Shown: positions 26,520 to 36,200 of the stretch, in pieces | How positions within the stretch are numbered: the stretch's first letter is position 1 | Layout of the letters: each line of letters opens with the position of its first letter | Notes under the pieces: model-generated | Databases searched by the model: none | Told to the model about the DNA's origin: nothing | What the model saw: the letters and a program-made list of their open reading frames with translations, nothing else | Translations under genes and position numbers: made by a program | Source: Mediterraneibacter hominis | GTDB lineage: Bacteria; Bacillota; Clostridia; Lachnospirales; Lachnospiraceae | Direction of reading: 5' to 3' | DNA: 64,000 nucleotides | Assembly: GCF_014287475.1 (NCBI RefSeq) | Contig: NZ_JACOPF010000001.1 | Coordinates: 310,001 to 374,000 of the forward strand

Positions 26520-27589
26520 TGAGTAAAGTAGTAGTGGGAATGTCGGGAGGCGTAGATTCTTCTGTCGCCGCCTATCTTTTAAAAGAACAGGGGTTTGATG
26601 TGATTGGAGTTACCATGCAGATCTGGCAGGAGGAAGAGCAGACAGTCATGGAAGAAAATGCGGGCTGCTGCGGGTTAAGCGCGGTGGAGGATGCAAGACG
26701 TGTGGCAGCGGCGCTGGATATTCCATATTATGTGATGAATTTTAAAGATGTGTTTAAAAAAAAGGTAATAGATTACTTTGTGAATTCTTATTTACAGGGA
26801 AAAACTCCGAATCCCTGTATTGCCTGCAACCGATATGTAAAATGGGAATCTCTTCTGGAAAGAAGTCTTGCGATCGGAGCGGATTATATAGCGACCGGAC
26901 ACTATGCGCAGATAGAACAACTAAAGAATGGAAGATATGCATTGAAGCGTTCAGAAAATTTAAAAAAGGATCAGACCTATGCGCTGTATAATCTGACACA
27001 GGAACAGCTAAAAAGGACTTTGATGCCGGTAGGACGTTACAGCAAAGAAAAAGTGCGTGAAATTGCTTCTAAGATACATCTTAAGACGGCAGATAAGCCG
27101 GACAGCCAGGACATTTGCTTTGTACCTGACGGAGACTACGCTTCTTATATAGAAGAAAATACAGAAATTCCAATACCAGAAGGAAATTTTGTGACTTTAG
27201 AAGGGGAAATTTTAGGGAAACATAAAGGGATTACACACTATACAGTAGGACAGAGAAAAGGGCTTGGACTTTCGCTGGGCTATCCGGTATTTGTGCTGGA
27301 AATTCGTCCGGAGACGAACGAAGTGGTGATTGGAACACATGCACAGTCATTGACCAGTACGCTGCATGCGAATCAGTTAAACTTTATGGCTGTGGAGGAT
27401 ATTGAAGGACCAGTGCGTGTTTTTGCAAAAATCAGATATAATCATAAAGGCGCATGGTGTACAATAGAAAAGACAAGTGAAGATGAAGTAGTCTGTACCT
27501 TTGAGGAACCACAGCGCGCTGTAACACCTGGACAGGCAGTTGTTTTCTATCAGGATGAATATGTTTTAGGGGGAGGAACCATACTATGA
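26519..27589 (+). CDS. mnmA: tRNA-specific 2-thiouridylase
   Basis: The protein has 356 residues. It makes 2-thiouridine at position 34 of Lys, Glu and Gln tRNAs using persulfide sulfur. The ATP PP-loop is GMSGGVDSSVAAYLL; the catalytic cysteines are in NPCIACNR and QDICFVPDG. Coupled to iscU by a TAATG overlap, so IscS, IscU and MnmA form one sulfur-relay operon. Confidence 0.96.
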   Translation: MSKVVVGMSGGVDSSVAAYLLKEQGFDVIGVTMQIWQEEEQTVMEENAGCCGLSAVEDARRVAAALDIPYYVMNFKDVFKKKVIDYFVNSYLQGKTPNPCIACNRYVKWESLLERSLAIGADYIATGHYAQIEQLKNGRYALKRSENLKKDQTYALYNLTQEQLKRTLMPVGRYSKEKVREIASKIHLKTADKPDSQDICFVPDGDYASYIEENTEIPIPEGNFVTLEGEILGKHKGITHYTVGQRKGLGLSLGYPVFVLEIRPETNEVVIGTHAQSLTSTLHANQLNFMAVEDIEGPVRVFAKIRYNHKGAWCTIEKTSEDEVVCTFEEPQRAVTPGQAVVFYQDEYVLGGGTIL

Positions 27590-28404
27590 TACGAAGTGAT
27601 TTTCATATGCATACGGCATTTTCAGGGGATTGCGATGTACCTGCCCGCAAAATGGTAGAAGGCGCTGTGAAAAAGGGACTGAAAACAATCTGTATCACCG
27701 ACCATAATGACAGGGATTATCCAGAACATAGAGAAATGCAGGGGCAAAAATTTGAGTTTGACCTAGAGGAATATTTTCGCATACTTACAGAGCTTCAAAA
27801 GGAATACGCAGACAGGATAGAGATCCGTATTGGAATTGAACTGGGACTCCAGCCGCATTTAGGCCAGTACTATAAAGAGCTGGTAAACAAGTATCCGTTT
27901 GATTTTGTGATCGGTTCTGTCCATGTAGTAAACGGAAAAGATCCTTATTATAAAGAAATGTTTCAGGATAAGTCGGATGAAGAGGCCTATGCAGAGACAT
28001 TTGCGGCTACATTAAAAGACCTTGAGTCTGTGGAGGATTTTGATGTGCTTGGACATTTAGATTATGTGGTGCGGTATGGGACACATGGGGCGCAGGAATA
28101 TTCTTATAGAAGATTTGCGTCTTATATTGATGACATTTTGAGGAAAATAATCGATATGGGAAAAGGGATCGAGATGAACATGGCAGGGTTTAAGTATGGG
28201 CTCAATTTCGCACATCCACATCCAGACATAATAAAACGGTATAAGGAACTGGGCGGTGAGATTATTACGATTGGAGCTGACGGACACTGTCCGGAACACA
28301 TTGCATATGATTTTCAGAAGGCAGGAAGGATCCTAAAGGACTGCGGATTCGAATATTATACAGAATTTAAAGAAAGAAAACCGATTTTTAAGCATGTTCC
28401 ATAA
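27586..28404 (+). CDS. PHP-domain histidinol-phosphatase-like protein
   Basis: The protein has 272 residues. It has the PHP metal motifs: DFHMHTAFSGD at the start, ITDHND, IGSVHVVNG, DVLGHLDYV and the late ADGHCPEHIAYDF. It resembles HisK-type histidinol phosphatase, but no other his gene is near, so the true substrate is uncertain. The start overlaps the mnmA stop (ATGA), so it belongs to the same operon. Confidence 0.85.
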   Translation: MIRSDFHMHTAFSGDCDVPARKMVEGAVKKGLKTICITDHNDRDYPEHREMQGQKFEFDLEEYFRILTELQKEYADRIEIRIGIELGLQPHLGQYYKELVNKYPFDFVIGSVHVVNGKDPYYKEMFQDKSDEEAYAETFAATLKDLESVEDFDVLGHLDYVVRYGTHGAQEYSYRRFASYIDDILRKIIDMGKGIEMNMAGFKYGLNFAHPHPDIIKRYKELGGEIITIGADGHCPEHIAYDFQKAGRILKDCGFEYYTEFKERKPIFKHVP

Positions 28405-28419
28405 AAATACATTTAGTAC

Positions 28420-28448
28420 TTGAATTTTTGTTCTTGTTTTAGTACAAT
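28420..28448 (+). promoter_or_regulatory. gap promoter
   Basis: TTGAAT 28420-28425, 17 bases, TACAAT 28443-28448. The ~100-base leader contains a GACCG/CGGTC hairpin shortly before a strong TTAGGAGG site. Confidence 0.65.
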
Positions 28449-28555
28449 GAGTCTAGTTGATGAATCTTTAACAATTATTAGGGGATTGTTGAGGATTTAC
28501 CATAAAGACCGGGAAAACGGTCAATAATTTATTAAAACCTTAGGAGGAATTAATC

Positions 28556-29569
28556 ATGGCAGTAAAGGTAGCGATTAATGGTTTTGGACGTATTGGACGT
28601 CTTGCATTCAGACAGATGTTCGGAGCAGAAGGATATGAGGTTGTTGCGATCAATGACTTGACATCTCCGAAAATGCTGGCTCACTTATTAAAATATGATT
28701 CTACACAGGGAAAATATGAATTAGCTGATAAAGTAGAAGCAGGGGAAGACTCTATTATCGTAGATGGAAAAGAAATTAAAATTTATGCAAAGGCAGATGC
28801 AAAAGAACTTCCTTGGGGAGAAATCGGTGTAGATGTAGTTTTGGAATGTACAGGCTTCTATACATCTAAAGCAAAAGCACAGGCTCATATTGACGCAGGT
28901 GCAAAGAAAGTTGTTATCTCTGCTCCGGCAGGAAATGACCTTCCTACAATTGTATACAATGTAAACCACGAAAAGCTGACAAAGGAAGACAACATTATTT
29001 CCGCAGCTTCCTGTACAACAAACTGCTTGGCGCCAATGGCAAAAGCATTGAATGATCTGGCTCCAATCAAATCCGGTATTATGTGCACAATTCACGCTTA
29101 TACAGGTGATCAGATGACATTGGACGGACCACAGAGAAAAGGAGATTTGAGAAGATCTCGCGCAGCAGCTTGCAATATTGTTCCTAACAGCACAGGTGCA
29201 GCAAAGGCTATCGGTCTTGTTATTCCAGAACTGAACGGAAAACTGATTGGTTCTGCACAGCGTGTTCCTACTCCGACAGGATCTACAACTATCCTGACAG
29301 CAGTAGTAGAAGGAAACGTAACAGTGGATCAGATTAATGACGCTATGAAAGCAGCAGCAAATGAATCTTTCGGATACAATACAGATGAGATCGTGTCCAG
29401 CGATATCGTGGGCATGAAATATGGTTCTTTATTTGATGCTACACAGACAATGGTTCTTCCATTGGAAAACGGAACAACAGAAGTACAGGTTGTTTCCTGG
29501 TATGACAATGAGAATTCTTACACAAGCCAGATGGTAAGAACAATCAAACATTTCGGAACATTACTGTAA
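28556..29569 (+). CDS. gap: Glyceraldehyde-3-phosphate dehydrogenase, type I
   Basis: The protein has 337 residues. NAD fold [14 protein letters not shown], catalytic Cys motif [10 protein letters not shown], and [14 protein letters not shown] near the end. It carries out the oxidative step of glycolysis. The coding sequence looks highly expressed, with a strong promoter and ribosome site. A terminator follows, so gap may be largely a separate transcript from pgk. Confidence 0.97.
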   Translation: MAVKVAINGFGRIGRLAFRQMFGAEGYEVVAINDLTSPKMLAHLLKYDSTQGKYELADKVEAGEDSIIVDGKEIKIYAKADAKELPWGEIGVDVVLECTGFYTSKAKAQAHIDAGAKKVVISAPAGNDLPTIVYNVNHEKLTKEDNIISAASCTTNCLAPMAKALNDLAPIKSGIMCTIHAYTGDQMTLDGPQRKGDLRRSRAAACNIVPNSTGAAKAIGLVIPELNGKLIGSAQRVPTPTGSTTILTAVVEGNVTVDQINDAMKAAANESFGYNTDEIVSSDIVGMKYGSLFDATQTMVLPLENGTTEVQVVSWYDNENSYTSQMVRTIKHFGTLL

Positions 29570-29601
29570 TCCGGAAAATAAAAGAAATTGACTCACGAGG
29601 G

Positions 29602-29633
29602 GTCCGGTCTAATTTGGACCGGACTTCTTTTTG
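29602..29633 (+). terminator. Intrinsic terminator after gap
   Basis: Perfect 8-base stem GTCCGGTC/GACCGGAC with a 7-base loop, then TTCTTTTTG. Confidence 0.85.
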
Positions 29634-29661
29634 TACAGCAAAGCACATTCTTTTTTATAAT
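29631..29661 (+). promoter_or_regulatory. Possible pgk promoter
   Basis: TATAAT at 29656-29661 with TTGTAC at 29631-29636; the 19-base spacing is long, so the call is weak. Confidence 0.3.
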
Positions 29662-29684
29662 GAAAAACAGGGAGGCAAGATAAA

Positions 29685-30878
29685 ATGCTTAACAAAAAAT
29701 CAGTAGATGATATCAATGTAAAAGGAAAAAAGGTACTTGTAAGATGTGATTTCAATGTACCGTTGATGGACGGCAAGATTACCGATGAAAATCGTCTGGT
29801 AGCAGCGCTGCCTACAATCAAAAAGCTGGCAGCTGACGGTGGGAAAATTATTCTGTGCTCTCATCTTGGAAAGCCAAAGGGAGAGCCAAAACCGGGACTG
29901 TCTCTTGCGCCAGTTGCCGTAAGACTCTCTGAGCTTCTTGGACAGGAAGTAAAATTTGCGGCTGATCCAGAAGTAGTAGGGCCAAATGCGAAAGCAGCAG
30001 TAGAGGCAATGAAAGACGGAGAAATTATTCTTCTGGAAAATACACGTTACAGAGCAGAAGAGACAAAAAATGGGGAGGAATTCTCAAAAGAACTGGCATC
30101 TCTCTGTGATGTATTTGTAAACGACGCATTTGGAACGGCGCACAGAGCACACTGCTCGAATGTAGGTGTCACAAAATATGTAGATACAGCGGTGGTAGGA
30201 TATTTGATGCAGAAGGAAATCGACTTCCTCGGAAATGCGGTTGAAAACCCAGAGAGACCGTTTGTAGCAATTCTGGGCGGCTCTAAAGTTTCCAGCAAGA
30301 TTTCTGTAATTGAAAATTTGTTGGAGAAGGTAGATACTCTGATTATCGGAGGCGGAATGTGCTATACATTCAGCAAAGCACAGGGCGGAAAAGTTGGAAA
30401 ATCTCTTCTGGAAGAAGATTACTGCCAGTATGCATTGGATATGATTGAGAAGGCAAAGGCAAAGGGAGTAAACCTGCTTCTTCCGGTTGACTCTGTGATT
30501 GCGGATGATTTTTCAAATGATGCAAATACAAAGGTTGTCGCACAGGATGAAATTCCGGACGGCTGGATGGGCTTGGATATTGGACCTGAGACAGCAAAAT
30601 TATATGCAGATACCGTGAAAACAGCAAAGACAGTAGTATGGAACGGACCGATGGGATGCTTTGAAATGCCAAAATTTGCAAACGGTACAGAGGTAGTGGC
30701 AAAAGCGTTGGCCGAGACAGATGCTGTTACGATCATCGGCGGCGGAGATTCTGCGGCGGCAGTAAATCAGCTTGGATATGGAGATAAGATGACACACATT
30801 TCTACAGGCGGCGGCGCTTCACTGGAATTCCTGGAAGGAAAAGAGCTGCCGGGAGTAGCTGCGGCTAACGACAAGTAA
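29685..30878 (+). CDS. pgk: Phosphoglycerate kinase
   Basis: The protein has 397 residues, normal length. Signature [16 protein letters not shown] near the start, SHLGKPKGE, and the C-terminal nucleotide loop [16 protein letters not shown] with [13 protein letters not shown]. It makes ATP from 1,3-bisphosphoglycerate. GGGAGG precedes the ATG. tpiA follows 69 bases later without an obvious terminator. Confidence 0.97.
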   Translation: MLNKKSVDDINVKGKKVLVRCDFNVPLMDGKITDENRLVAALPTIKKLAADGGKIILCSHLGKPKGEPKPGLSLAPVAVRLSELLGQEVKFAADPEVVGPNAKAAVEAMKDGEIILLENTRYRAEETKNGEEFSKELASLCDVFVNDAFGTAHRAHCSNVGVTKYVDTAVVGYLMQKEIDFLGNAVENPERPFVAILGGSKVSSKISVIENLLEKVDTLIIGGGMCYTFSKAQGGKVGKSLLEEDYCQYALDMIEKAKAKGVNLLLPVDSVIADDFSNDANTKVVAQDEIPDGWMGLDIGPETAKLYADTVKTAKTVVWNGPMGCFEMPKFANGTEVVAKALAETDAVTIIGGGDSAAAVNQLGYGDKMTHISTGGGASLEFLEGKELPGVAAANDK

Positions 30879-30947
30879 AAGGTTTAGTAAAAGGAAGTCT
30901 GGCATTTGACTGAATATGTGACATGAAACGACAAAGGAGAATAGAAA

Positions 30948-31700
30948 ATGGCAAGGAAGAAAATAATCGCGGGAAACTGGAAAATGAATAAAACACCAAG
31001 CGAGGCAGTAGCGCTTGTAGAAGAATTAAAACCATTGGTAGCAAACGATGATGTAGATGTTGTATTCTGTGTTCCGGCAATTGATATTGTACCGGTTGTA
31101 GAGGCTTGTAAAGGAACAAACATCCAGGTCGGGGCAGAAAATATGTATTTTGAGGAAAGTGGAGCTTTCACAGGAGAGATTTCTCCGGCAATGCTTGTGG
31201 ATGCAGGCGTAAAATATGTGGTGCTCGGACATTCTGAAAGAAGAGATTATTTCGGAGAGACAAATGAAGATGTAAATAAGAAGGTTTTAAAGGCATTTGA
31301 GCATGGAATTACACCGATTATGTGCTGTGGAGAGACGTTAGAGCAGAGAGAGCAGGGAGTTACAATGGACTTTATCCGTCAGCAGGTAAAAGTAGGATTT
31401 CAGAATGTAACTGCAGAGCAGGCAAAAAAGGCAGTGATTGCATATGAGCCAATCTGGGCAATTGGTACAGGAAAAACTGCGACGACAGAACAGGCACAGG
31501 AAGTTTGCGCAGGAATCCGCGCATGTATTGCAGAAGTATATGATGAGGCTACAGCAGAGGAAATTCGGATTCAGTATGGCGGCTCCGTAAATGCGGCGAC
31601 AGCTCCAGAATTGTTTGCGCAGCCCGATATTGACGGCGGACTCGTTGGAGGGGCTTCATTAAAAGCTGACTTTGGAAAAATTGTAAATTATAACAAATAG
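30948..31700 (+). CDS. tpiA: Triosephosphate isomerase
   Basis: The protein has 250 residues. GNWKMNK at the start, the catalytic His in VVLGHSERR, the catalytic Glu in [12 protein letters not shown], and the phosphate loop GGSVNAA. AAAGGAG precedes the ATG. A long terminator follows. Confidence 0.97.
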   Translation: MARKKIIAGNWKMNKTPSEAVALVEELKPLVANDDVDVVFCVPAIDIVPVVEACKGTNIQVGAENMYFEESGAFTGEISPAMLVDAGVKYVVLGHSERRDYFGETNEDVNKKVLKAFEHGITPIMCCGETLEQREQGVTMDFIRQQVKVGFQNVTAEQAKKAVIAYEPIWAIGTGKTATTEQAQEVCAGIRACIAEVYDEATAEEIRIQYGGSVNAATAPELFAQPDIDGGLVGGASLKADFGKIVNYNK

Positions 31701-31710
31701 TGTGTAAAAG

Positions 31711-31751
31711 ACCCGTTTCCACAGCAGACAGCTGTTGGAAGCGGGTTTTCT
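31711..31751 (+). terminator. Intrinsic terminator after tpiA
   Basis: Long stem with arms ACCCGTTTCCACAGC and GCTGTTGGAAGCGGGT (one bulge and one wobble), followed by TTTTCTT. Confidence 0.85.
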
Positions 31752-31793
31752 TAAGAAAATGAAGTTCCTTGTTTTTAGGAGGGAATACAAAAC

Positions 31794-32612
31794 ATGATAT
31801 ACGAGACGATTTCTATACAGGCAGAAGGTTCTTTAGAATATGCAAGACTGCATGCCTATATCTTAGACAGTGCGCCCAGTTATCAGGAAGGACTTGTGCG
31901 GCCCATGATTTTGCTGTGTCCGGGCGGCGGATATGAACATACAAGTGACAGAGAGGCGGAGCCTGTAGCGATGCAGCTTCTTGCGCAGGGATACCATGTC
32001 GGAATACTGCGATATTCCGTAGCTCCTGCCAGATTTCCGACGGCACTTTTAGAGCTTGCGCAGGCGATGAAAATAGTACATGAACATGCCGGAGAATGGC
32101 ATGTGAACAGGAAAAAAATTTATGTGATGGGCTTTTCGGCAGGCGGTCATCTCGCGGCAAGTCTTGGGGCATTCTGGAAACAAGAAATGGTTTATGCGAA
32201 GACAGGAGTTCGGGCAGAACTGCTGAAACCTGCCGGGGTGATTCTCTGTTATCCAGTTATTACTACAGAGAAAAAATATATACACGAAGGAAGCTTTAAA
32301 AACCTGTTAGGAAATGCCTCAGAGGAATTAAAGAAACAGCTTTCTATAGAAAAGCAGGTGGGAACACAATTTCCCCCTTGCTTTATATGGCACACTTATA
32401 CAGACAAGACTGTTCCGGTGGAGAATTCACTGCTTTTGTTTTTAGCGCTTAGAAAGGCAGGGATAAATGTAGAGATGCATATTTACCAGGAAGGAGAACA
32501 TGGGCTGTCGTTAGGCAATGCCTCTACCAGCAAAAAGGATGGTGGTCAAATTTGCAGGGCGGTACAGTCATGGATAGAGCTGTTGAAAGTGTGGATGGAA
32601 AATCAGGTCTGA
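31794..32612 (+). CDS. Alpha/beta-hydrolase, BD-FAE/acetylesterase-like
   Basis: The protein has 272 residues, no signal peptide, so cytoplasmic. Oxyanion motif CPGGGYEHTSDREAEP near residue 42, nucleophile elbow GFSAGGHLAASLG, an Asp in HTYTDKTVPVENS, and the catalytic His in EGEHGLSLG. This matches the group of carbohydrate esterases that remove acetyl groups from imported oligosaccharides. TAGGAGGG precedes the ATG. A shared terminator separates it from the convergent XRE gene. Confidence 0.87.
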   Translation: MIYETISIQAEGSLEYARLHAYILDSAPSYQEGLVRPMILLCPGGGYEHTSDREAEPVAMQLLAQGYHVGILRYSVAPARFPTALLELAQAMKIVHEHAGEWHVNRKKIYVMGFSAGGHLAASLGAFWKQEMVYAKTGVRAELLKPAGVILCYPVITTEKKYIHEGSFKNLLGNASEELKKQLSIEKQVGTQFPPCFIWHTYTDKTVPVENSLLLFLALRKAGINVEMHIYQEGEHGLSLGNASTSKKDGGQICRAVQSWIELLKVWMENQV

Positions 32613-32633
32613 GACATTTTATTTCTATTTTGT

Positions 32634-32673
32634 AAAAAAGGAGTTTGAAACGCGATGTTCAAACTCCTTTTTT
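32634..32673. terminator. Bidirectional terminator between esterase and XRE regulator
   Basis: Arms of about 16 bases, AAGGAGTTTGAA with TTCAAACTCCTT at the core, with an A-run on one side and a T-run on the other; loop of 8 bases. Confidence 0.85.
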
Positions 32674-33020
32674 TATCTTTGATTCTTTCTTATTGATTTT
32701 TTCACGGCAGAAGCCACATCATATAAAATTCTTTTTTCAGAGGTAGTACAGTCTTTTAATAAAGCAGTAAAATCTTTTTCTAAATAGGAATCTGCAACAG
32801 GAAGGCTGTCGCATACGAGCTGATCGAGAGAAACATTCAAAGTATTTGCAATTTTTACCAGGGTGGGTAGGCTAACCTTTGTGGTGGCCCGTTCTACATG
32901 GCTTATATTAGATGTAGCGATATCAACCTTTGATGCCAGTTGCTCTTGTGTCATGTGAGCAAGTGTACGTTGTTTTTTTATTCTCTGTCCGAGCTGTACA
33001 TAATTAATATCAATGCTCAA
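32673..33020 (-). CDS. XRE-family transcriptional regulator beside the pilus locus
   Basis: The protein has 115 residues. The helix-turn-helix covers about residues 11-65: LGQRIKKQRTLAHMTQEQLASKVDIATSNISHVERATTKVSLPTLVKIANTL. The C-terminal part is a short helix of unknown role. The start is TTG 33020 with AGGAGG 7 bases before it. It is divergent from the pilus operon across a 206-base A/T-rich region, so it is the obvious candidate regulator of the pilus genes. Confidence 0.88.
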   Translation of the reverse strand: MSIDINYVQLGQRIKKQRTLAHMTQEQLASKVDIATSNISHVERATTKVSLPTLVKIANTLNVSLDQLVCDSLPVADSYLEKDFTALLKDCTTSEKRILYDVASAVKKSIRKNQR

Positions 33021-33115
33021 GCGCTCACCTCCTGGTATGTTTTATATTATTACATGTACATAATATTAGTTATTAAAAAAAACTATTGTTATTCTATGCC
33101 ATATTGTGATAATAT

Positions 33116-33143
33116 TTGAATAACGTATATATCATAATATGAT
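33116..33143 (+). promoter_or_regulatory. Candidate promoter of the pilus operon
   Basis: TTGAAT 33116-33121, 16 bases, TATGAT 33138-33143. The -10 box lies within a palindrome (see the next entry). Confidence 0.45.
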
Positions 33144-33144
33144 A
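33130..33144. promoter_or_regulatory. Palindromic candidate operator over the pilus promoter
   Basis: TATCATAATATGATA is a perfect 15-base palindrome and overlaps the -10 box. A second small palindrome TACATGTA lies near 33053-33060 on the XRE side. Either could bind the XRE regulator. Confidence 0.4.
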
Positions 33145-33226
33145 TGTAATAATATTGTGTTGATTCAAAAGAGAAAAGAAAATTCAAATAAATTTAGTGG
33201 AATGATTTAAAGCAGGAGGAGAGAAA

Positions 33227-36200
33227 ATGAGAAAGCGGATAACTGCCTTGCTATGTACAGCTATGCTCATGACAGGAATGTCTTTTCCAGTTTATGCAGA
33301 ACAGGTAGGGGGAGAAGACATTTCTACGGGAACAAAACAGACAGAAGGAGAAGACGATCTCGGGGAGGAAAAACAAACAGAGGAGAAAGTCCTGTCCGAG
33401 GGAACAGAGCATACAGACATTTTGCCAATGCGAGACAGTGTGATAAAAGAAGAACTGGACGGAGAGTATGCCTATGTGGAGAGTCTGACAGTAGAGAAGA
33501 TGACAGACGGAACGGGACCCTTTGAAGGGAATGACAATCCTGGCAATGACGCAAATGATCATAATAAGAGGGTACGAAGCTTTGACACAGTGACATACAA
33601 TTTGAACTTTGTCACCCAAATATTAGATTCTTCTGAGGTAAGCTATGTAAAGTCAGGATATCTGGAATTTGAATTTCTTCTTCCATATACGTCGCAGGAA
33701 GCAGAATTTGTGACAGATTCGATGTCCTGGATGGAAAGCGGCTATACGCTTACCTCAGAAGAGATGCAGATTGGAGGGAAGACAAAGACCTGCCAGGTAT
33801 TGCGGGGAAAATACCATATTCTTCCGTCTGCCTCTATTGAGAACGCGATTCCAGGGACAGGAAAGTTAAATGTAGTGGTGAAGGTACAGGCAATGCCGAA
33901 CAATGCTGCCATGCAGCCAATCTTCCGGGTACGGCTGGAACATCAGCAGAAGGAACCGCAGGCAGAGGCGGTACCGGAGGAAGTAACGGTAAGCGCGGCG
34001 CCAAACTATAATGTAAAGATAGACGAGGTCCCAGGTTCCTCCCAGTCAAAGAAAACGGGTATATTTGATTTCAGTACAGGAAATGACAACGCCCAGGATA
34101 AAGAGGCCGGACAAGTGAGCGGGAGAATCAATACATATGGAGTCACGTTGCAGCTATATAGCGGCGAGGGAAAAGGGCTTAAGGGGATTGAGTTTCCGCA
34201 GGGAGAGATTACATTTGACTTAGTGCTGGAGAATTCCTTTTACTTAAAGGAAGAGGGCGCGGAAGAGATAGACGTCATGGAAAATTACGCGCCATTACTG
34301 TGGAGCTACGATATGAGCAGTGGTCAGCGCTTAGGAGCGGATGAAAGAGATCAAGGTGCGGCAGACAATGTCTTCAGACCCAGCCAAGCGGCTCCGTACA
34401 ACGAGGGAAGCAATGAGCAGCAAGGCTACATAGCAAGCAGGTGCCATAAAGGAGGAAAGTGGCATGCCAAAAAGGAAGGCAATATCATTCATGTGACAGT
34501 GTCCGATTATCAGATCGACGTAGATTACTTTCCAATTATGAATATTGATGGTAGAGAGGGTACAGATGAGATTTACGGTACGCGAGAAGAGATTGAGAGG
34601 GGGTGTTTTTCAGCCGGGGAATTTTATTTTGTAGTGCCTTATAACAGCAGTGAGTCAGGAGACTATATTTTGGAGGATTCGTCTATTGTAGGAGACAAGG
34701 AGGTTGAAGGCGGGGACTTTGAAATTGTAGTCCGCTCGCGGAATTTAAAGGCGACTTCTGTCAGCGGACAGACATTGCCAGAGGACCCGGATGGCAATGA
34801 AAATCAGACGGACACGACAGATGATCGTGTCGTAAGTACGATGCCGCTGCGGCAGGCCGGCAATTACGACAATACTGTTCTGTGGTCTACGGATGAAAAG
34901 CAGGGTCTGTACGACGTAAACGGAAGAGGGGACGGAGAACTCGGTAGTTGCCTAAGAAACGGACTTGACTGGGCAGTTCCGGGACAGCGTCTGGCGATTT
35001 CATGGGCAATGGCGAATAAAGAAGGCGGAGATATCCCGAACAGGCTGGTGGCAGGGAAATCTCTGATGAAGTTTGAACCGGGTGGAGTGGAGCTCACAGG
35101 AGAGATACTCTACCGGACGGCATCTGTACAAGAGGCAGGGTATGAGGCAAATGTGTATTTTGCGGCGAAGGCAGACGGTACAGACTGGAAAAGTGAAACA
35201 GAACTGCGCGCGGCGGAAATAACAGACATGAAGTATTACCGTTCGTTAGAGGAGATCCCAGAGGGACATGTCTGCGTCGGGGCATTGTTTGAAGTATATC
35301 CAAAGGAGGGGGATCCAGACAATATTACGTACTATGACGGAGGCTCCTATCCTATGGCGTCTCTTCCCGTGACAGCCAGCACAGATGAGGAAGCGTTAAA
35401 TCAGGTTTATATGGTGACAGTGACTTCCGCGATTTGGAGACTGGAAGATTACGTAAGTCTTAAAGATCCCATTCCAAGCCTGCTTGATAATGATCCACAA
35501 AATCCGACAGAACTTCCAAAAGCATCTGTATCGAAGCATGAAGGAAGCTATGTAAAAGTAGAATATGATGAGAATGGATATAAAAGCGGACACAGAGGGG
35601 ATTACAAGGAGGGAGACTCTCTTTACATTATTGGGGAGCAAGCACAGATAAAAAAGAATGTAGCCCAGAAAAGTGATATAGGTGACGAAAAGCAGGTATA
35701 TAATCTGGATAACGGGCAAAGAACAGTAGATTATGTACTTTACCCTGCGGTAAAAACAGCAATAACAGATCCGGCGGGAGATGTAGAAGAAGGAAAAAGG
35801 ACAACGGCTGTTATCAAGGACAAACTGCCGGAAGGCCTGGAGTATATATATGGTTCCGCGTACCTGGGCGGAACTTACACGCAGAATCCAGAACCGGGGC
35901 GGCAGGGGACCGTGACAGACGGAGTCCGGATGGAACCGGAAATTACCAAAAATAAGGATGGCACGACAGAACTGGTCTGGATTATAGAGAATGTCGTTGT
36001 AGGTGGAACAATGGAACCAATCCATTTCAGCGCTTCGATTTACGCAGAGGCAGAGGACAGCCAGCCGTTTCTTAACACAGCGTCTATCACGAGTACGCTG
36101 GATATGAGAGAACAGGCAGCCTATAATGGCAATTACAGTGAAAAAGAAATTCGAGTTTCTAAGTTAGGGGCGCTTTCCCTTAATAAGTTTGTTGACGAGC

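Noticed and set aside
27586..28404. Histidine biosynthesis role for the PHP protein
   Set aside because: No other his gene is in the window, and it is coupled to mnmA; family membership alone does not fix the substrate.
35396..36025. A 209-residue minus-strand frame inside the pilus tip gene
   Set aside because: Antisense to a continuous coding frame, Cys/Phe/Tyr-rich, no ribosome site.
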